Positions 8,610 through 17,410 of a stretch of 64,000 bases of DNA are shown in pieces (position 1 is the first letter of the stretch; each line of letters begins with the position of its first letter). Position numbers and translations under genes: made by a program. The DNA lies in the NCBI RefSeq assembly GCF_000286835.2, contig NZ_AJYD02000038.1:3022284-3086283 (forward strand), read 5' to 3'. This DNA is from Enterovibrio norvegicus FF-33. GTDB lineage: Bacteria; Pseudomonadota; Gammaproteobacteria; Enterobacterales; Vibrionaceae. Under the pieces are notes generated by a model. It worked only from the letters and a program-made list of their open reading frames with translations, did no database searches and was not told where the DNA came from.

Positions 8610-9489
8610 CGAGATAGTCTCCTGCCGCTTCATCGCGTACAAGAAGTCTCTCGACAAAGAACTCCAAATGCCCACCTGGGTTTCGAGGTACTGGCCAGGT
8701 CAGCGCTTTGTTCGCAAGTGCATTCAAAGCGAGGGCTGCAGGCGATTGAGGAAACGCATCCACAACCACTTTTTGCTTCTTCACAGACTGTCGCACCCGT
8801 TCATCTAATGGAACACATGCTACTAATTCTAGATTAGCATTTAAAAATCTTTCTGTTACACGCGTTAATTTTGTAAATAAATCGCGACCTTCTCGATAAC
8901 TGCGCACCATATTGGCCACAATTTTGAAGCGAGTAACGCCATGTTCACGGCTTAACAGCTTGATTAATGCGTAGGCATCAGTGATGGATGTTGGCTCATC
9001 ACACACCACAATCAATACATCTTGTGCCGCTCGTGAAAAGCTAAGCACCATGTCAGAAATACCCGCTGCCGTATCGACAAGCAGTACATCCACCTCTTCA
9101 TCCAAAGTACCAAAGGCACGAATAAGGCCAGCGTGTTGCGCCGTTGATAGCTCTGTCATGCCTCGCATTCCCGATGACGCAGGAATAATCTTTAAGCCAT
9201 GAGGCCCTTCTACAATAATGTCTTTAAGGTCACAGACACCTTGCATAACGTGGCTTAGGTTTTTACCAACACGTATTCCCAAAAGCACATCAATATTCGC
9301 CAAACCCAAGTCAGCATCCAACACCATGACTTTTTTACCTTGCTTCGCCATTGCCATGCCGATACCCAAGGTAATATTGGTTTTGCCCACGCCACCCTTG
9401 CCACCCGTTACGGTGATCACTTTGGTGCGAGTCGGGTTTGTCATACGGCGGAGGCCGCTTGCTTGATCATGCATGGTTGTCTCAATCAT
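8602..9489 (-). CDS. flhG: FlhG (FleN), MinD-like ATPase controlling flagellar number
   Basis: A 295-residue MinD/ParA-type ATPase with the deviant P-loop GGKGGVGKTN, the strand VMVLDADLGLANID and Walker B LLVDTAAGI. The N-terminal HDQASGLRRM matches the conserved peptide (DQAxxLR) that stimulates the FlhF GTPase in this family. FlhG limits the number of polar flagella and in polar flagellates also restrains FlrA/FleQ. The ATG at 9489 overlaps the flhF stop (ATGATTGA), preferred over the earlier start at 9522. Confidence 0.95.
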   Translation of the reverse strand: MIETTMHDQASGLRRMTNPTRTKVITVTGGKGGVGKTNITLGIGMAMAKQGKKVMVLDADLGLANIDVLLGIRVGKNLSHVMQGVCDLKDIIVEGPHGLKIIPASSGMRGMTELSTAQHAGLIRAFGTLDEEVDVLLVDTAAGISDMVLSFSRAAQDVLIVVCDEPTSITDAYALIKLLSREHGVTRFKIVANMVRSYREGRDLFTKLTRVTERFLNANLELVACVPLDERVRQSVKKQKVVVDAFPQSPAALALNALANKALTWPVPRNPGGHLEFFVERLLVRDEAAGDYLGE

Positions 9490-11137
9490 AAAAGTCCGCC
9501 GCATTCGACTCTGGTACATCATGACTCCAGAAATGGTTTTGCTGCTCTGAATCTTGATCCATTAGTTCACTTGCCCTGTTGACAAGGTATCTTCCACTGG
9601 CATGACGAATGTCTTCTGGCACTCGTTGCCCGTCAGCAAGATAAGTCACTGGAAGCGCATTTTCGATGGTCACGCTCAGTAGCTCCCCTAGGCTGAGAGA
9701 TTCATCCAATTTTGTCAGCACACACCCTGATAGGGGAATACGTCGAAAATGGTCAATGGTCTCTTGTAACACGCGACGCTGTGAGGTGGCGGGTAAGACA
9801 AGTAAGCTTCGGATATGTGAACCACTACTTTGGATCAGAGTATCAAGTTGTTCTGAGAGCCTCAGATCACGCTGGCCCATGCCTGCGGTATCCAAAAGGA
9901 TCAGTCGACGATGACGTAACTGATACAGAATATCGGCCAGTGTGTCTGCATCTTTAGCAACTTTTACCGGACAGCCTAAAATTCTGCCGTAAGTCGCAAG
10001 TTGCTCGTGTGCGCCGATACGAAATGTATCTGTTGTCACCAGTGCTATTTCTTCTGGGCCGAAGTCCATTGCCGCCCTTGCCGCAAGTTTCGCGATCGTG
10101 GTGGTTTTCCCTACGCCTGTAGGCCCTAAAAGAGCAATGACGCCACCGGTTTCCAATAGGTTTTCGCTTGAAGTAATCACTTGATCTGCCACAAGTTCTA
10201 GCAACTCTGACCACGCTTCATTCGGTGCGGTATCTTCCGGAATATACCCTGCTAACTGGTCAGCCAGCACGGGTGAAATCCCCATTTTTTCGAGTCGTTT
10301 GATTAACATGGCGCGAAGCGGCTCTTTACGCTCAACTTCTTGCCACATTAAGCCTGATAATTGGTGTTCCAGCAGGCTCCGAATTGTTGCCATTTCTTTA
10401 CGCATCGATTCCATTTCGTCCGGTTGTCGAGGCGCTGGCTTACGTAATTCTTTGCGAGTGTCGTCAAGACGATTTTCCTGACGCGCACCGGTTCTTGGGT
10501 CACGGCGCTCCATGTCGTCACGTTTTTGACGATACAGGCGATCGAGTTCCTGACCTTTGGCTTGCTGCTTGTTTCGAGCCGTTGTTGAGCTATAGCCTTG
10601 ACCACCTGCATTGCCATTTTGAGCATTGCCTTTTTGAGCATTGTTGCCTTGAACACCATTGGGGCGACGAAGTGGCTGCTGCGCCGCACCGTAAGCAGCT
10701 TCTGTTTCACGGCGACGTATATCACTCTGACGAGCAAGCAATGCACTGAGTGAATCAACTTCTGGTTCAGGCTCTTCAAGGCGTTCATTGTCTGGCAGTT
10801 GTGACTGATAGCGGTCCAGCAAGCTTGAAAACTTGCTACCAAGAGCACCACCTAATGGCTTTCTGGACGCCTCTTTGTTGATGTCACGACGAAGATGGAC
10901 TTTGTCGTCAGCAACGCGACGAGGCTGTTGAGCGCGATCCATACTCTGTGCCATTTGTGTTTTTGCGGCTTCTTTGCGCACATCACGAGTTGGCGTTTCA
11001 GTATCAACAGCCGCCACGATTTCGACACCGCCGGTCACTTTCTTGTTCGACATGATGACCGCATCTGCGCCGAGTGCTTCTTTCACTTCGGCTAATGCTG
11101 TACGCATGTCTTTGGCAAAAAATCGTTTAATTTTCAA
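9482..11137 (-). CDS. flhF: FlhF, SRP-type GTPase for polar flagellum placement
   Basis: A 551-residue protein. The N-terminal B domain starts MKIKRFFAKDMRTAL, followed by a long charged and Gln/Asn/Gly-rich linker (about residues 60-250) with repeated NAQKGNAQNGNA-like text, then the NG GTPase domain with P-loop GPTGVGKTTTIAKL, the DTFRIGAHEQL and DTAGMGQRD switch motifs and TKLDE. FlhF marks the pole and recruits FliF. It follows flhA by 31 bases and is coupled with flhG. Confidence 0.96.
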   Translation of the reverse strand: MKIKRFFAKDMRTALAEVKEALGADAVIMSNKKVTGGVEIVAAVDTETPTRDVRKEAAKTQMAQSMDRAQQPRRVADDKVHLRRDINKEASRKPLGGALGSKFSSLLDRYQSQLPDNERLEEPEPEVDSLSALLARQSDIRRRETEAAYGAAQQPLRRPNGVQGNNAQKGNAQNGNAGGQGYSSTTARNKQQAKGQELDRLYRQKRDDMERRDPRTGARQENRLDDTRKELRKPAPRQPDEMESMRKEMATIRSLLEHQLSGLMWQEVERKEPLRAMLIKRLEKMGISPVLADQLAGYIPEDTAPNEAWSELLELVADQVITSSENLLETGGVIALLGPTGVGKTTTIAKLAARAAMDFGPEEIALVTTDTFRIGAHEQLATYGRILGCPVKVAKDADTLADILYQLRHRRLILLDTAGMGQRDLRLSEQLDTLIQSSGSHIRSLLVLPATSQRRVLQETIDHFRRIPLSGCVLTKLDESLSLGELLSVTIENALPVTYLADGQRVPEDIRHASGRYLVNRASELMDQDSEQQNHFWSHDVPESNAADFYD

Positions 11138-11168
11138 AATCGTTGTCCTGATTTACTGATGCACGGCA

Positions 11169-13271
11169 TCAGTTGCCAACCGCTCTTACAATTCTTATTT
11201 GTTTTTCGTCTGGCACTTCCTGATAAGACAGAACGCGCAATGACGGAATCGTGTTCTTAACAAACTTGGCTAAGGTGGAGCGAAGAACGCCTGAGGTTAG
11301 CAAAACTGCGGGTTCACCCTGAAGTTCCTGCTGCTGCGTTGCCTCTGACAAGCTTTGCTGCAATCGCTCAGCAAGCCCTGGTTCTATACCTGTGGACTCG
11401 CCACCTGATGCCTGCATAGTTTTATGCAATATCTGTTCCAACTCAGGAACCAACGTAATCACTGGCAACTCAGGCTCTATACCATTGATTTCTTGTACGA
11501 TTAATCGCTTGAGTGAAATGCGCACTGCGGCCGTCAAAATGTCAGGATCTTGACTCTTCGGCGCGTACTCAGAGAGTGTCTGAATAATGGTTCTAACGTC
11601 ACGAATAGGAATGGCTTCATTAAGCAAGTTCTGCATCACTTTCACGACCGCCCCCAGCGACACAAGGTCGGGGATCAACCCTTCAACCAAACGAGGCGCC
11701 TGCTTGGCCAGCATGTCGATAAGATTTTGTGCTTCTTCGTGACCCAACAAACGCTCTGCGTTGTTAGTCAGCATCTGACTTAAATGTGTCGCGAGTACCG
11801 TGGCGGAATCAACCACGGTATAACCCAGCGCTTGCGCATGCTCACGCTGAGATTTATCAATCCAAACCGCTTCAAGGTTGAATGCAGGGTCAACCGTCGG
11901 TTCGCCTTCAATCGGGCCAAAGACTTGCCCTGGGTTAATCGCCAACTCTTTGTCAGGTCGAATATCGGCTTCACCGACAGCCACGCCCATCAAGGTAATA
12001 CGGTAACTGTTAGGTGGCAGTTCGAGGTTATCGCGAATATGTACAGGGGGTATGAGAAAACCAAAATCCTGCGACAGCTTTTTACGCACGCCTTTCACAC
12101 GGTCGAGTAGCTCACCACCTTGGTCTCGGTCAACCATAGGAATTAAGCGATAGCCTACTTCTAAGCCAATAACATCAACGGGTTGTACGTCATCCCACGA
12201 CAACTCTTTCGGTTTAGGTTTGACCAAATCTTGTTTAGGCGTTTCTTCTGCCGCCTTCTTAGCATTGTCACGCTGCTGCGTTTTCCAATACGCAAAACCA
12301 CCGCAAACCAGTGCCAACGACAGGAAAGGAAAATGTGGCATACCTGGCACCACGCCCATCACGGTCAAAATTCCCGTCGCGATGATCAGTGCTTTAGGGT
12401 TTTCAACAAGCTGGAACACCACTTGTTGTCCCATGTCTTCGTCTGTGTTTTGACGCGTCACCATGATAGCGGCGCCAATAGAGAGCAAAAGTGATGGGAT
12501 TTGTGCGACGAGGCCATCACCGATGGTCAGCAGCGTATAGATTTCAATGGCATCGGAGAAGCTGACGTTATGCTGAACCATGCCAATCGACAAGCCGCCG
12601 ATGATATTGATCGCCAGAATCAAAATACCTGCGATAGCATCGCCTTTTACGAATTTCGACGCACCGTCCATCGAACCGTAGAAGTCAGCTTCTTTTGTGA
12701 CTTCCGAACGACGCGTACGCGCTTGGTCTTGGTTGATCAATCCAGCATTCAAATCGGCATCAATCGCCATTTGTTTACCTGGCAATGCGTCCAAGGTAAA
12801 GCGGGCGCTCACTTCGGAAATACGGCCAGCACCTTTGGTAACAACCATGAAGTTGATAATCATCAAAATCAGGAAGACAACGAGGCCAACAGCGTAGTTG
12901 CCACCAATCACCACCGAACCAAAAGCGTCAATAACCTGACCCGCAGCACCCGGTCCTTCATGACCGTGCAACAAGACCACTCGCGTTGACGCAACGTTCA
13001 GCGCCAAGCGCAGCAATGTGGCGATAAGAAGTACGGTTGGAAACGCAGCGAAATCGAGAGGTCTACGGGTGTAAATGGTCACCAGCAGGACAACAAGCGA
13101 CAAGGCGATATTGAAAGAGAAGAACATGTCGAGCAAGAAAGCGGGAACGGGTAAAATCACCATCGCCAACGCTGAGAGCACCAATATCGGCGCACCCACT
13201 GCAGGCATGACGCCAAGCTTGAACGGGAGTTTTTCTTGCACCTTATTGATGTACGGCAACGAAAGCTTCAT
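11169..13271 (-). CDS. flhA: Flagellar type III export gate protein FlhA
   Basis: A 700-residue FHIPEP-family protein: about eight membrane segments in residues 20-330 and a large cytoplasmic domain that docks chaperone-substrate complexes. Recognised strings are FPTVLLIATLLRLALNVAST, the conserved loop with GRISEVSARFTLDALPGKQM, and AINPGQVFGP in the C-domain. It heads the operon that runs through fliA and the che genes, and a sigma-54 element lies about 45 bases upstream of its ATG. Confidence 0.97.
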   Translation of the reverse strand: MKLSLPYINKVQEKLPFKLGVMPAVGAPILVLSALAMVILPVPAFLLDMFFSFNIALSLVVLLVTIYTRRPLDFAAFPTVLLIATLLRLALNVASTRVVLLHGHEGPGAAGQVIDAFGSVVIGGNYAVGLVVFLILMIINFMVVTKGAGRISEVSARFTLDALPGKQMAIDADLNAGLINQDQARTRRSEVTKEADFYGSMDGASKFVKGDAIAGILILAINIIGGLSIGMVQHNVSFSDAIEIYTLLTIGDGLVAQIPSLLLSIGAAIMVTRQNTDEDMGQQVVFQLVENPKALIIATGILTVMGVVPGMPHFPFLSLALVCGGFAYWKTQQRDNAKKAAEETPKQDLVKPKPKELSWDDVQPVDVIGLEVGYRLIPMVDRDQGGELLDRVKGVRKKLSQDFGFLIPPVHIRDNLELPPNSYRITLMGVAVGEADIRPDKELAINPGQVFGPIEGEPTVDPAFNLEAVWIDKSQREHAQALGYTVVDSATVLATHLSQMLTNNAERLLGHEEAQNLIDMLAKQAPRLVEGLIPDLVSLGAVVKVMQNLLNEAIPIRDVRTIIQTLSEYAPKSQDPDILTAAVRISLKRLIVQEINGIEPELPVITLVPELEQILHKTMQASGGESTGIEPGLAERLQQSLSEATQQQELQGEPAVLLTSGVLRSTLAKFVKNTIPSLRVLSYQEVPDEKQIRIVRAVGN

Positions 13272-13312
13272 GGGTCGTTTGTTGTCTCAGGCTAAATCAC
13301 TAATTACTACTA

Positions 13313-13328
13313 AGCAAAAAACGAACCA
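13313..13328 (-). promoter_or_regulatory. sigma-54 promoter of flhA-flhFG-fliA-che operon
   Basis: The minus strand reads TGGTTCG-TTTT-TTGCT, with GG and GC ten bases apart, close to the sigma-54 consensus TGGCACG-N4-TTGCW. It lies in the 113-base gap between flhB and flhA, about 45 bases from the flhA ATG. In Vibrio the flhA operon is FlrA-dependent, which agrees. Confidence 0.8.
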
Positions 13329-13384
13329 TCTTTTTTAGGCTTTAATATCAACATACTGCTAAAAATCGTGCGCATTTCAACCAA

Positions 13385-14518
13385 TTAACGACGTAATTCT
13401 GTCGGTATAGGGAGTTGTTGGTCCGCCAACGACGTCGGTTTACGTCCACGCCCCTTTTGATACTGCTTTAGCTGGAACACGTAAGCCAGCAATTGCGCCA
13501 CCGCCGCGAACAAACCGTCAGGAATTTGGTCTTCCAGTTCCGTGCTGTAATACACTGCACGCGCCAACGGAGGCGCAGGGACAATGCTAATGTCATACTG
13601 TGCGGCAACTTCTCGAATTTTAATCGCCATAAAATCCGAACCTTTGGCGACCACGACTGGGGCACGGTCTATTTTACTGTCATAGCGAAGGGCGACCGAA
13701 TAGTGCTCTGGGTTGGTGATCACCACGTCAGCAGACGGGACTTCCGCCATCATGCGGCGCTGTGCCATTTCACGTTGGAGCATACGAATACGCCCTTTAA
13801 CCTCAGGTTTACCTTCGGTATCTTTGTATTCATCTTTAATTTCTTGTTTCGTCATTTTTAGCTGATCGTTGTGCTGCCAAATCTGGAACGGCACATCAAT
13901 CGCGACAACGACCAGTAAAGAACAGCAGATGAGAAGCACAAAATTCAGCAAGATATCTAGGGCGTGATACAAATTGGTGGGGAACATTTCAACGTTGAGC
14001 TGATAAAAATCACCAATACTGGACCACATCAGGTAAAACGCCACCCCAGCCACCAGCGCGACTTTCAAAATCGATTTGAGCAACTCCACCATACTCTGCA
14101 TGCCAAACATGCGTTTTATCCCCTGAAGTGGGCTCATTTTGGAGAGTTTAGGCCTTGCTGCTTCCCAAGAGAACGACACCCCACCCAGTGCAGATGCGCC
14201 AATTAAGCCAGCAACGAACAACATCAGCAACACCTGAGCCAATGGCCAAGTGACGTGAAATATGGCGCCATAAATGATCCGTCCTAACAGGGTGACGTCA
14301 AAGATTTCCTCTCGCGACAGCGTAAAAAACTTACGCATGGTTTCCATCAGCGCTTCACCTACGCTTTCGCCAAACCACATGAGTGCGATGGCACCTATCA
14401 CCAATACAGCGACTGATGCCAGTTCTCTTGAGCGCGGTACTTGACCTTTTTCTCGCGCCTGCTCACGCCTTCGGGGCGTGGCGTCTTCTGTGCGTTCTTG
14501 GCCTTCGTTTTCTGCCAT
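13385..14518 (-). CDS. flhB: Flagellar export specificity switch protein FlhB
   Basis: A 377-residue protein with four membrane segments (about residues 30-210) and a cytoplasmic domain. The autocleavage site is NPEH (followed by YSVALRYD) where the textbook site is NPTH; cleavage between N and P switches export from rod/hook to filament substrates. The N-terminus is the charged ERTEDATPRRREQAREKG. Its ATG overlaps the fliR stop as TAATG. It ends the fliOPQR-flhB unit; the next gene, flhA, has its own promoter. Confidence 0.97.
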   Translation of the reverse strand: MAENEGQERTEDATPRRREQAREKGQVPRSRELASVAVLVIGAIALMWFGESVGEALMETMRKFFTLSREEIFDVTLLGRIIYGAIFHVTWPLAQVLLMLFVAGLIGASALGGVSFSWEAARPKLSKMSPLQGIKRMFGMQSMVELLKSILKVALVAGVAFYLMWSSIGDFYQLNVEMFPTNLYHALDILLNFVLLICCSLLVVVAIDVPFQIWQHNDQLKMTKQEIKDEYKDTEGKPEVKGRIRMLQREMAQRRMMAEVPSADVVITNPEHYSVALRYDSKIDRAPVVVAKGSDFMAIKIREVAAQYDISIVPAPPLARAVYYSTELEDQIPDGLFAAVAQLLAYVFQLKQYQKGRGRKPTSLADQQLPIPTELRR

Positions 14519-15315
14519 TAGGCACCTCCACTCACATTACAGTCGAGACGAATCAAGTCACAGATGGCATTCACACCCGTATCCCAGTGGTTCAGATAAT
14601 GCGGTAAGATCCCGCTGAGCAAATACATGCAAATCATCAAACCAACCAGCAAGGCAAAGGAAAATCCGAGCGAGAAAATGTTTAACTGAGGCGCGGCACG
14701 GGTCATCACACCAAAGGAAATGTTGACCGTCAGCAGGGCAATAATGCCCGCCAATGCCATGCCCAATGCCACGCTGAACATGATGCCAAACCAATCAGTC
14801 AGCGCCCGATAATCTGCAGATTGCAACGTTTCGCCAATGGGTAAGCTTTTGAAACTCATCACCACCAGACTCAGCATTTGTAAATGCCCATCGGTAGAAA
14901 GGAAAAGCATGGTTGCGATAAACAGGTAAAACTGCCCCAGTAAGGGCGTGTTTTGGCCGTTAGCGGGATCAACCATTGAAGCGAAGCCAAGACTCGACTG
15001 CATACCGATTATCTGACCAAGCAACACAAAGGTTTGCATCACATATTGGGTAATCGTACCCATCGCGATGCCAATCAGTAGTTGTTGAGCCAACACCAAA
15101 AAACCACCAAAAGAGACTAGCTCTACGGTGTCTGGAATACGGGGAATGGCAGGCATCACAGCAAAAGTAATCGCAAGTGATAGATACAAACGTACGCGCA
15201 CCGGAACAAAACGCGCACCAAAGAACGTCATGGTCATCATCATGGCGGAGATGCGTGTCAACGGCCAAAAGAACTGGGCCATCCACTCAAGAATAATGTG
15301 CGCGGGATATTCCAT
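14518..15315 (-). CDS. fliR: Flagellar export gate protein FliR
   Basis: A 265-residue integral membrane protein with about six hydrophobic helices over residues 10-245. It forms the export gate together with FliP and FliQ in the MS ring. Motifs such as ARFVPVRVRLYLSLAI and GQIIGMQSSLGFASMVDP are typical. It lies 13 bases after fliQ and overlaps flhB by one base, so the gate genes are tightly coupled. Confidence 0.96.
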   Translation of the reverse strand: MEYPAHIILEWMAQFFWPLTRISAMMMTMTFFGARFVPVRVRLYLSLAITFAVMPAIPRIPDTVELVSFGGFLVLAQQLLIGIAMGTITQYVMQTFVLLGQIIGMQSSLGFASMVDPANGQNTPLLGQFYLFIATMLFLSTDGHLQMLSLVVMSFKSLPIGETLQSADYRALTDWFGIMFSVALGMALAGIIALLTVNISFGVMTRAAPQLNIFSLGFSFALLVGLMICMYLLSGILPHYLNHWDTGVNAICDLIRLDCNVSGGA

Positions 15316-15328
15316 GCTGAATGCTCAG

Positions 15329-15598
15329 TCAGTAAAGCAGCGTGGGGATTTCTTCCACCAAACGGATGAAATACTCCATCAGCATTCGTGTCATCCAGTG
15401 ACCAAACACCATCATAGCAACTAGCGTTGCAATCAGACGCGGCAGGAAACTCAAGGTTTGCTCATTGATTGAGGTGGCGGCTTGGAACACAGCCACGATT
15501 AAACCCACGATAAGACCCGGAATAATGATGGCGCAGACCATGACAAGTATCAGGTACAACGCATCTTGAAACAGCTCAACAAACGCTTCTGGTGCCAT
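15329..15598 (-). CDS. fliQ: Flagellar export gate protein FliQ
   Basis: An 89-residue protein with two membrane helices (about 15-40 and 50-75), the normal size of the family. LIVGLIVAVFQAATSINEQTL is replaced here only by conservative changes from typical FliQ. It is the small gate subunit that wraps the FliP-FliR complex. Gene order fliO-P-Q-R-flhB is conserved. Confidence 0.95.
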   Translation of the reverse strand: MAPEAFVELFQDALYLILVMVCAIIIPGLIVGLIVAVFQAATSINEQTLSFLPRLIATLVAMMVFGHWMTRMLMEYFIRLVEEIPTLLY

Positions 15599-15607
15599 AA
15601 CGAACTC

Positions 15608-16447
15608 CTACCCAAAACTGCCGGCTAATGTGGACAAGATGAGGTTCCACCCATCCACCAGCACAAACAGCATGAGCTTAAACGGCAAGGACACAATCAT
15701 GGGTGATAGCATCATCATACCCATCGCCATCAACACAGATGCCACAACCAGATCGATGATCAAAAAAGGAAGGAATAACATAAACCCGATCTGGAATGCG
15801 GTTTTCAGCTCTGACGTGATGAACGCAGGGATCAACACTGTCATTGGGACTTGCTCAGTCTCTGTGGCATCAGAGCCGGACATACTCACAAAGGTTTCTA
15901 AGTCTTTCACTCGCGTTTGCTTGAGCATGAACTCTCTCAGCGGGATCTGCACAAGGTCAAATGCTTCGCGGGAACTAATTTCTTCATTGAGGTATGGCTG
16001 AACGGCAGTGACATTCATTCGGTCGATAACAGGTGACATCACAAAAAAGGTGAGGAACATGGCGATACCAATGATGACCTGATTCGACGGTGTTTGTTGC
16101 AAGCCCATGGCCTGACGCAATATCGACATCACCACCACAATACGGGTAAATGAGGTCATCAAAATCACAATCGCTGGTAAGAATCCAAGCGCTGTCATGA
16201 GCGCCAGAATTTGCAGCGTCACCGAATAGTCTTCTCCCCCATCGGGATTGACCGTCATGGTCAGCGCTGGAATACCACCGCCTCCATTGGTGGCTTGCAT
16301 CATTGAGGCTTCACCGGCCTCACTGATCAGGGTTTCTGTCACCGTTTCAGTCGCGGGGGCAGGCTCTTCTTGCGCGAACGCATACGGTGTGACAATAAAA
16401 CAACAAAGCGCCAGAAAAATGGCACTGACAGATTTAAGACGCATCAT
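15608..16447 (-). CDS. fliP: Flagellar export gate protein FliP
   Basis: A 279-residue protein with a cleavable signal peptide (about 1-25, ending YAFAQ), a variable periplasmic stretch, then the conserved core with [39 protein letters not shown] and [16 protein letters not shown]. Five FliP subunits form the export pore. ATG codons at 16447 and 16444 are both possible; both lie inside the end of fliO, so the genes overlap by 11-14 bases. Confidence 0.96.
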   Translation of the reverse strand: MMRLKSVSAIFLALCCFIVTPYAFAQEEPAPATETVTETLISEAGEASMMQATNGGGGIPALTMTVNPDGGEDYSVTLQILALMTALGFLPAIVILMTSFTRIVVVMSILRQAMGLQQTPSNQVIIGIAMFLTFFVMSPVIDRMNVTAVQPYLNEEISSREAFDLVQIPLREFMLKQTRVKDLETFVSMSGSDATETEQVPMTVLIPAFITSELKTAFQIGFMLFLPFLIIDLVVASVLMAMGMMMLSPMIVSLPFKLMLFVLVDGWNLILSTLAGSFG

Positions 16448-16823
16448 TTTTTCTCAGAATTTGATTAAGTTGAGAAGAAAAGGACGGACCTTGCTCTGGC
16501 GCAGCAATGGGCGTATCCAACGTTTTCAATAAAGTGATTTGATGCGGCGTGACCCCCACCAAGACTTGTTCACCGTTAACATCGAGCACAACAACACGCT
16601 CTTTTTGTCCAAGTGGTATTTGGCTAACGACCTTGAGCCCTGACTTAGCACCCATCAAAGAAGGAACTTGCATACGCTTAAGCACCCATGCCAAACCAAA
16701 AATCACACCGATCACCACCAGCAGAGCAACAAAGGTTGTCGCTAGATTTTGGCTGTTTGAGGTTGCTGCAAACGCGCTTGGCGTAAAAAGTAAACCCAAT
16801 ATAGTCAGTCGCAGGTGTGCCAT
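16434..16823 (-). CDS. fliO: Flagellar export assembly protein FliO
   Basis: A 129-residue membrane protein. An N-terminal hydrophobic stretch that could be a signal (1-20) is followed by a membrane helix with [22 protein letters not shown] and a cytoplasmic part with [18 protein letters not shown], the typical FliO/MopB string. FliO is a scaffold for FliP ring assembly. It is the first gene after an intrinsic terminator and a sigma-54 element, so it begins a new transcription unit instead of following fliN. Confidence 0.93.
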   Translation of the reverse strand: MAHLRLTILGLLFTPSAFAATSNSQNLATTFVALLVVIGVIFGLAWVLKRMQVPSLMGAKSGLKVVSQIPLGQKERVVVLDVNGEQVLVGVTPHQITLLKTLDTPIAAPEQGPSFSSQLNQILRKNDAS

Positions 16824-16868
16824 TTTCTCTCTTCTTCACATTCGTTTTTTGAGCAATTTATCTGTTTA

Positions 16869-16884
16869 AGCAAAATTCAGGCCG
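16869..16884 (-). promoter_or_regulatory. sigma-54 promoter of fliOPQR-flhB
   Basis: The minus strand reads CGGCCTG-AATT-TTGCT, with correct GG-N10-GC spacing and a perfect -12 TTGCT. It is nearly the same as the fliK element TGGCCTG-ATAA-TTGCT. It begins directly after the U-tract of the fliN terminator and lies about 46 bases from the fliO ATG. Confidence 0.72.
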
Positions 16885-16913
16885 AAAAAAAAGCACGCCA
16901 CTAGGGGCGTGCT
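16885..16913 (-). terminator. Intrinsic terminator after fliN
   Basis: On the minus strand an 8-bp stem AGCACGCC/GGCGTGCT with a 6-base loop is followed by eight T residues. It lies about 80 bases downstream of the fliN stop and directly before the fliO sigma-54 element. Confidence 0.9.
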
Positions 16914-16991
16914 CTTTCTATGCATTTTTTATGGCATTCAGGGGACGTGCCAGTACGATCGCGATCGATTACCCGTTCGAATAAAAAACGG

Positions 16992-17381
16992 TTAGCGCAG
17001 TTTCTTGATACGCTCTGTCTGGCTGATCACATCCGTTAATCGAATACCAAACTTATCATTGACCACAACCACTTCGCCGTGGGCAATCAAGGTGCCATTC
17101 ACCAATACATCCAGCGATTCACCGGCGAGGCGATCCAGCTCCACCACCGAACCTTGGTTCAATTGCAGCAAGTTACGAATATTGATATTGGTGCGCCCCA
17201 CTTCCATAGAAATGGTGACAGGTATGTCGAGAATAGCGTCAAGCTTACGGGCTTCATCGGCATTAATTGGCGGAGCTTCATCTACCAATTCATCCAGTGG
17301 TGCCGTTTGAACGTCATCCCCACCTTCGACTTCTGCCTGTTCGGCAAGCGCCGCAGCCCAATCGTCTTCTACATCACTCAT
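16992..17381 (-). CDS. fliN: Flagellar motor switch protein FliN
   Basis: A 129-residue C-ring protein. An acidic N-terminal half leads into the SpoA/SURF1-like domain with IPVTISMEVGRTNINIRNLLQL and GEVVVVNDKFGIRLTDVIS-type text, ending ERIKKLR. It forms the lower part of the switch and binds FliH. It follows fliM by 30 bases; a terminator follows about 80 bases later. Confidence 0.97.
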   Translation of the reverse strand: MSDVEDDWAAALAEQAEVEGGDDVQTAPLDELVDEAPPINADEARKLDAILDIPVTISMEVGRTNINIRNLLQLNQGSVVELDRLAGESLDVLVNGTLIAHGEVVVVNDKFGIRLTDVISQTERIKKLR

Positions 17382-17410
17382 GATTATCTACCACATCGTG
17401 TTTGTCAGTG

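Noticed and set aside
12501-12989. 162-codon plus-strand open frame
   Set aside because: Antisense of flhA; composition is not protein-like and no ribosome site is seen.
16938-16952. TGGCACGTCCCCTGA on the minus strand, with a perfect sigma-54 -24 block
   Set aside because: There is no GC at the -12 position with correct spacing, and the nearby CGGCCTG-AATT-TTGCT before fliO is a better match.
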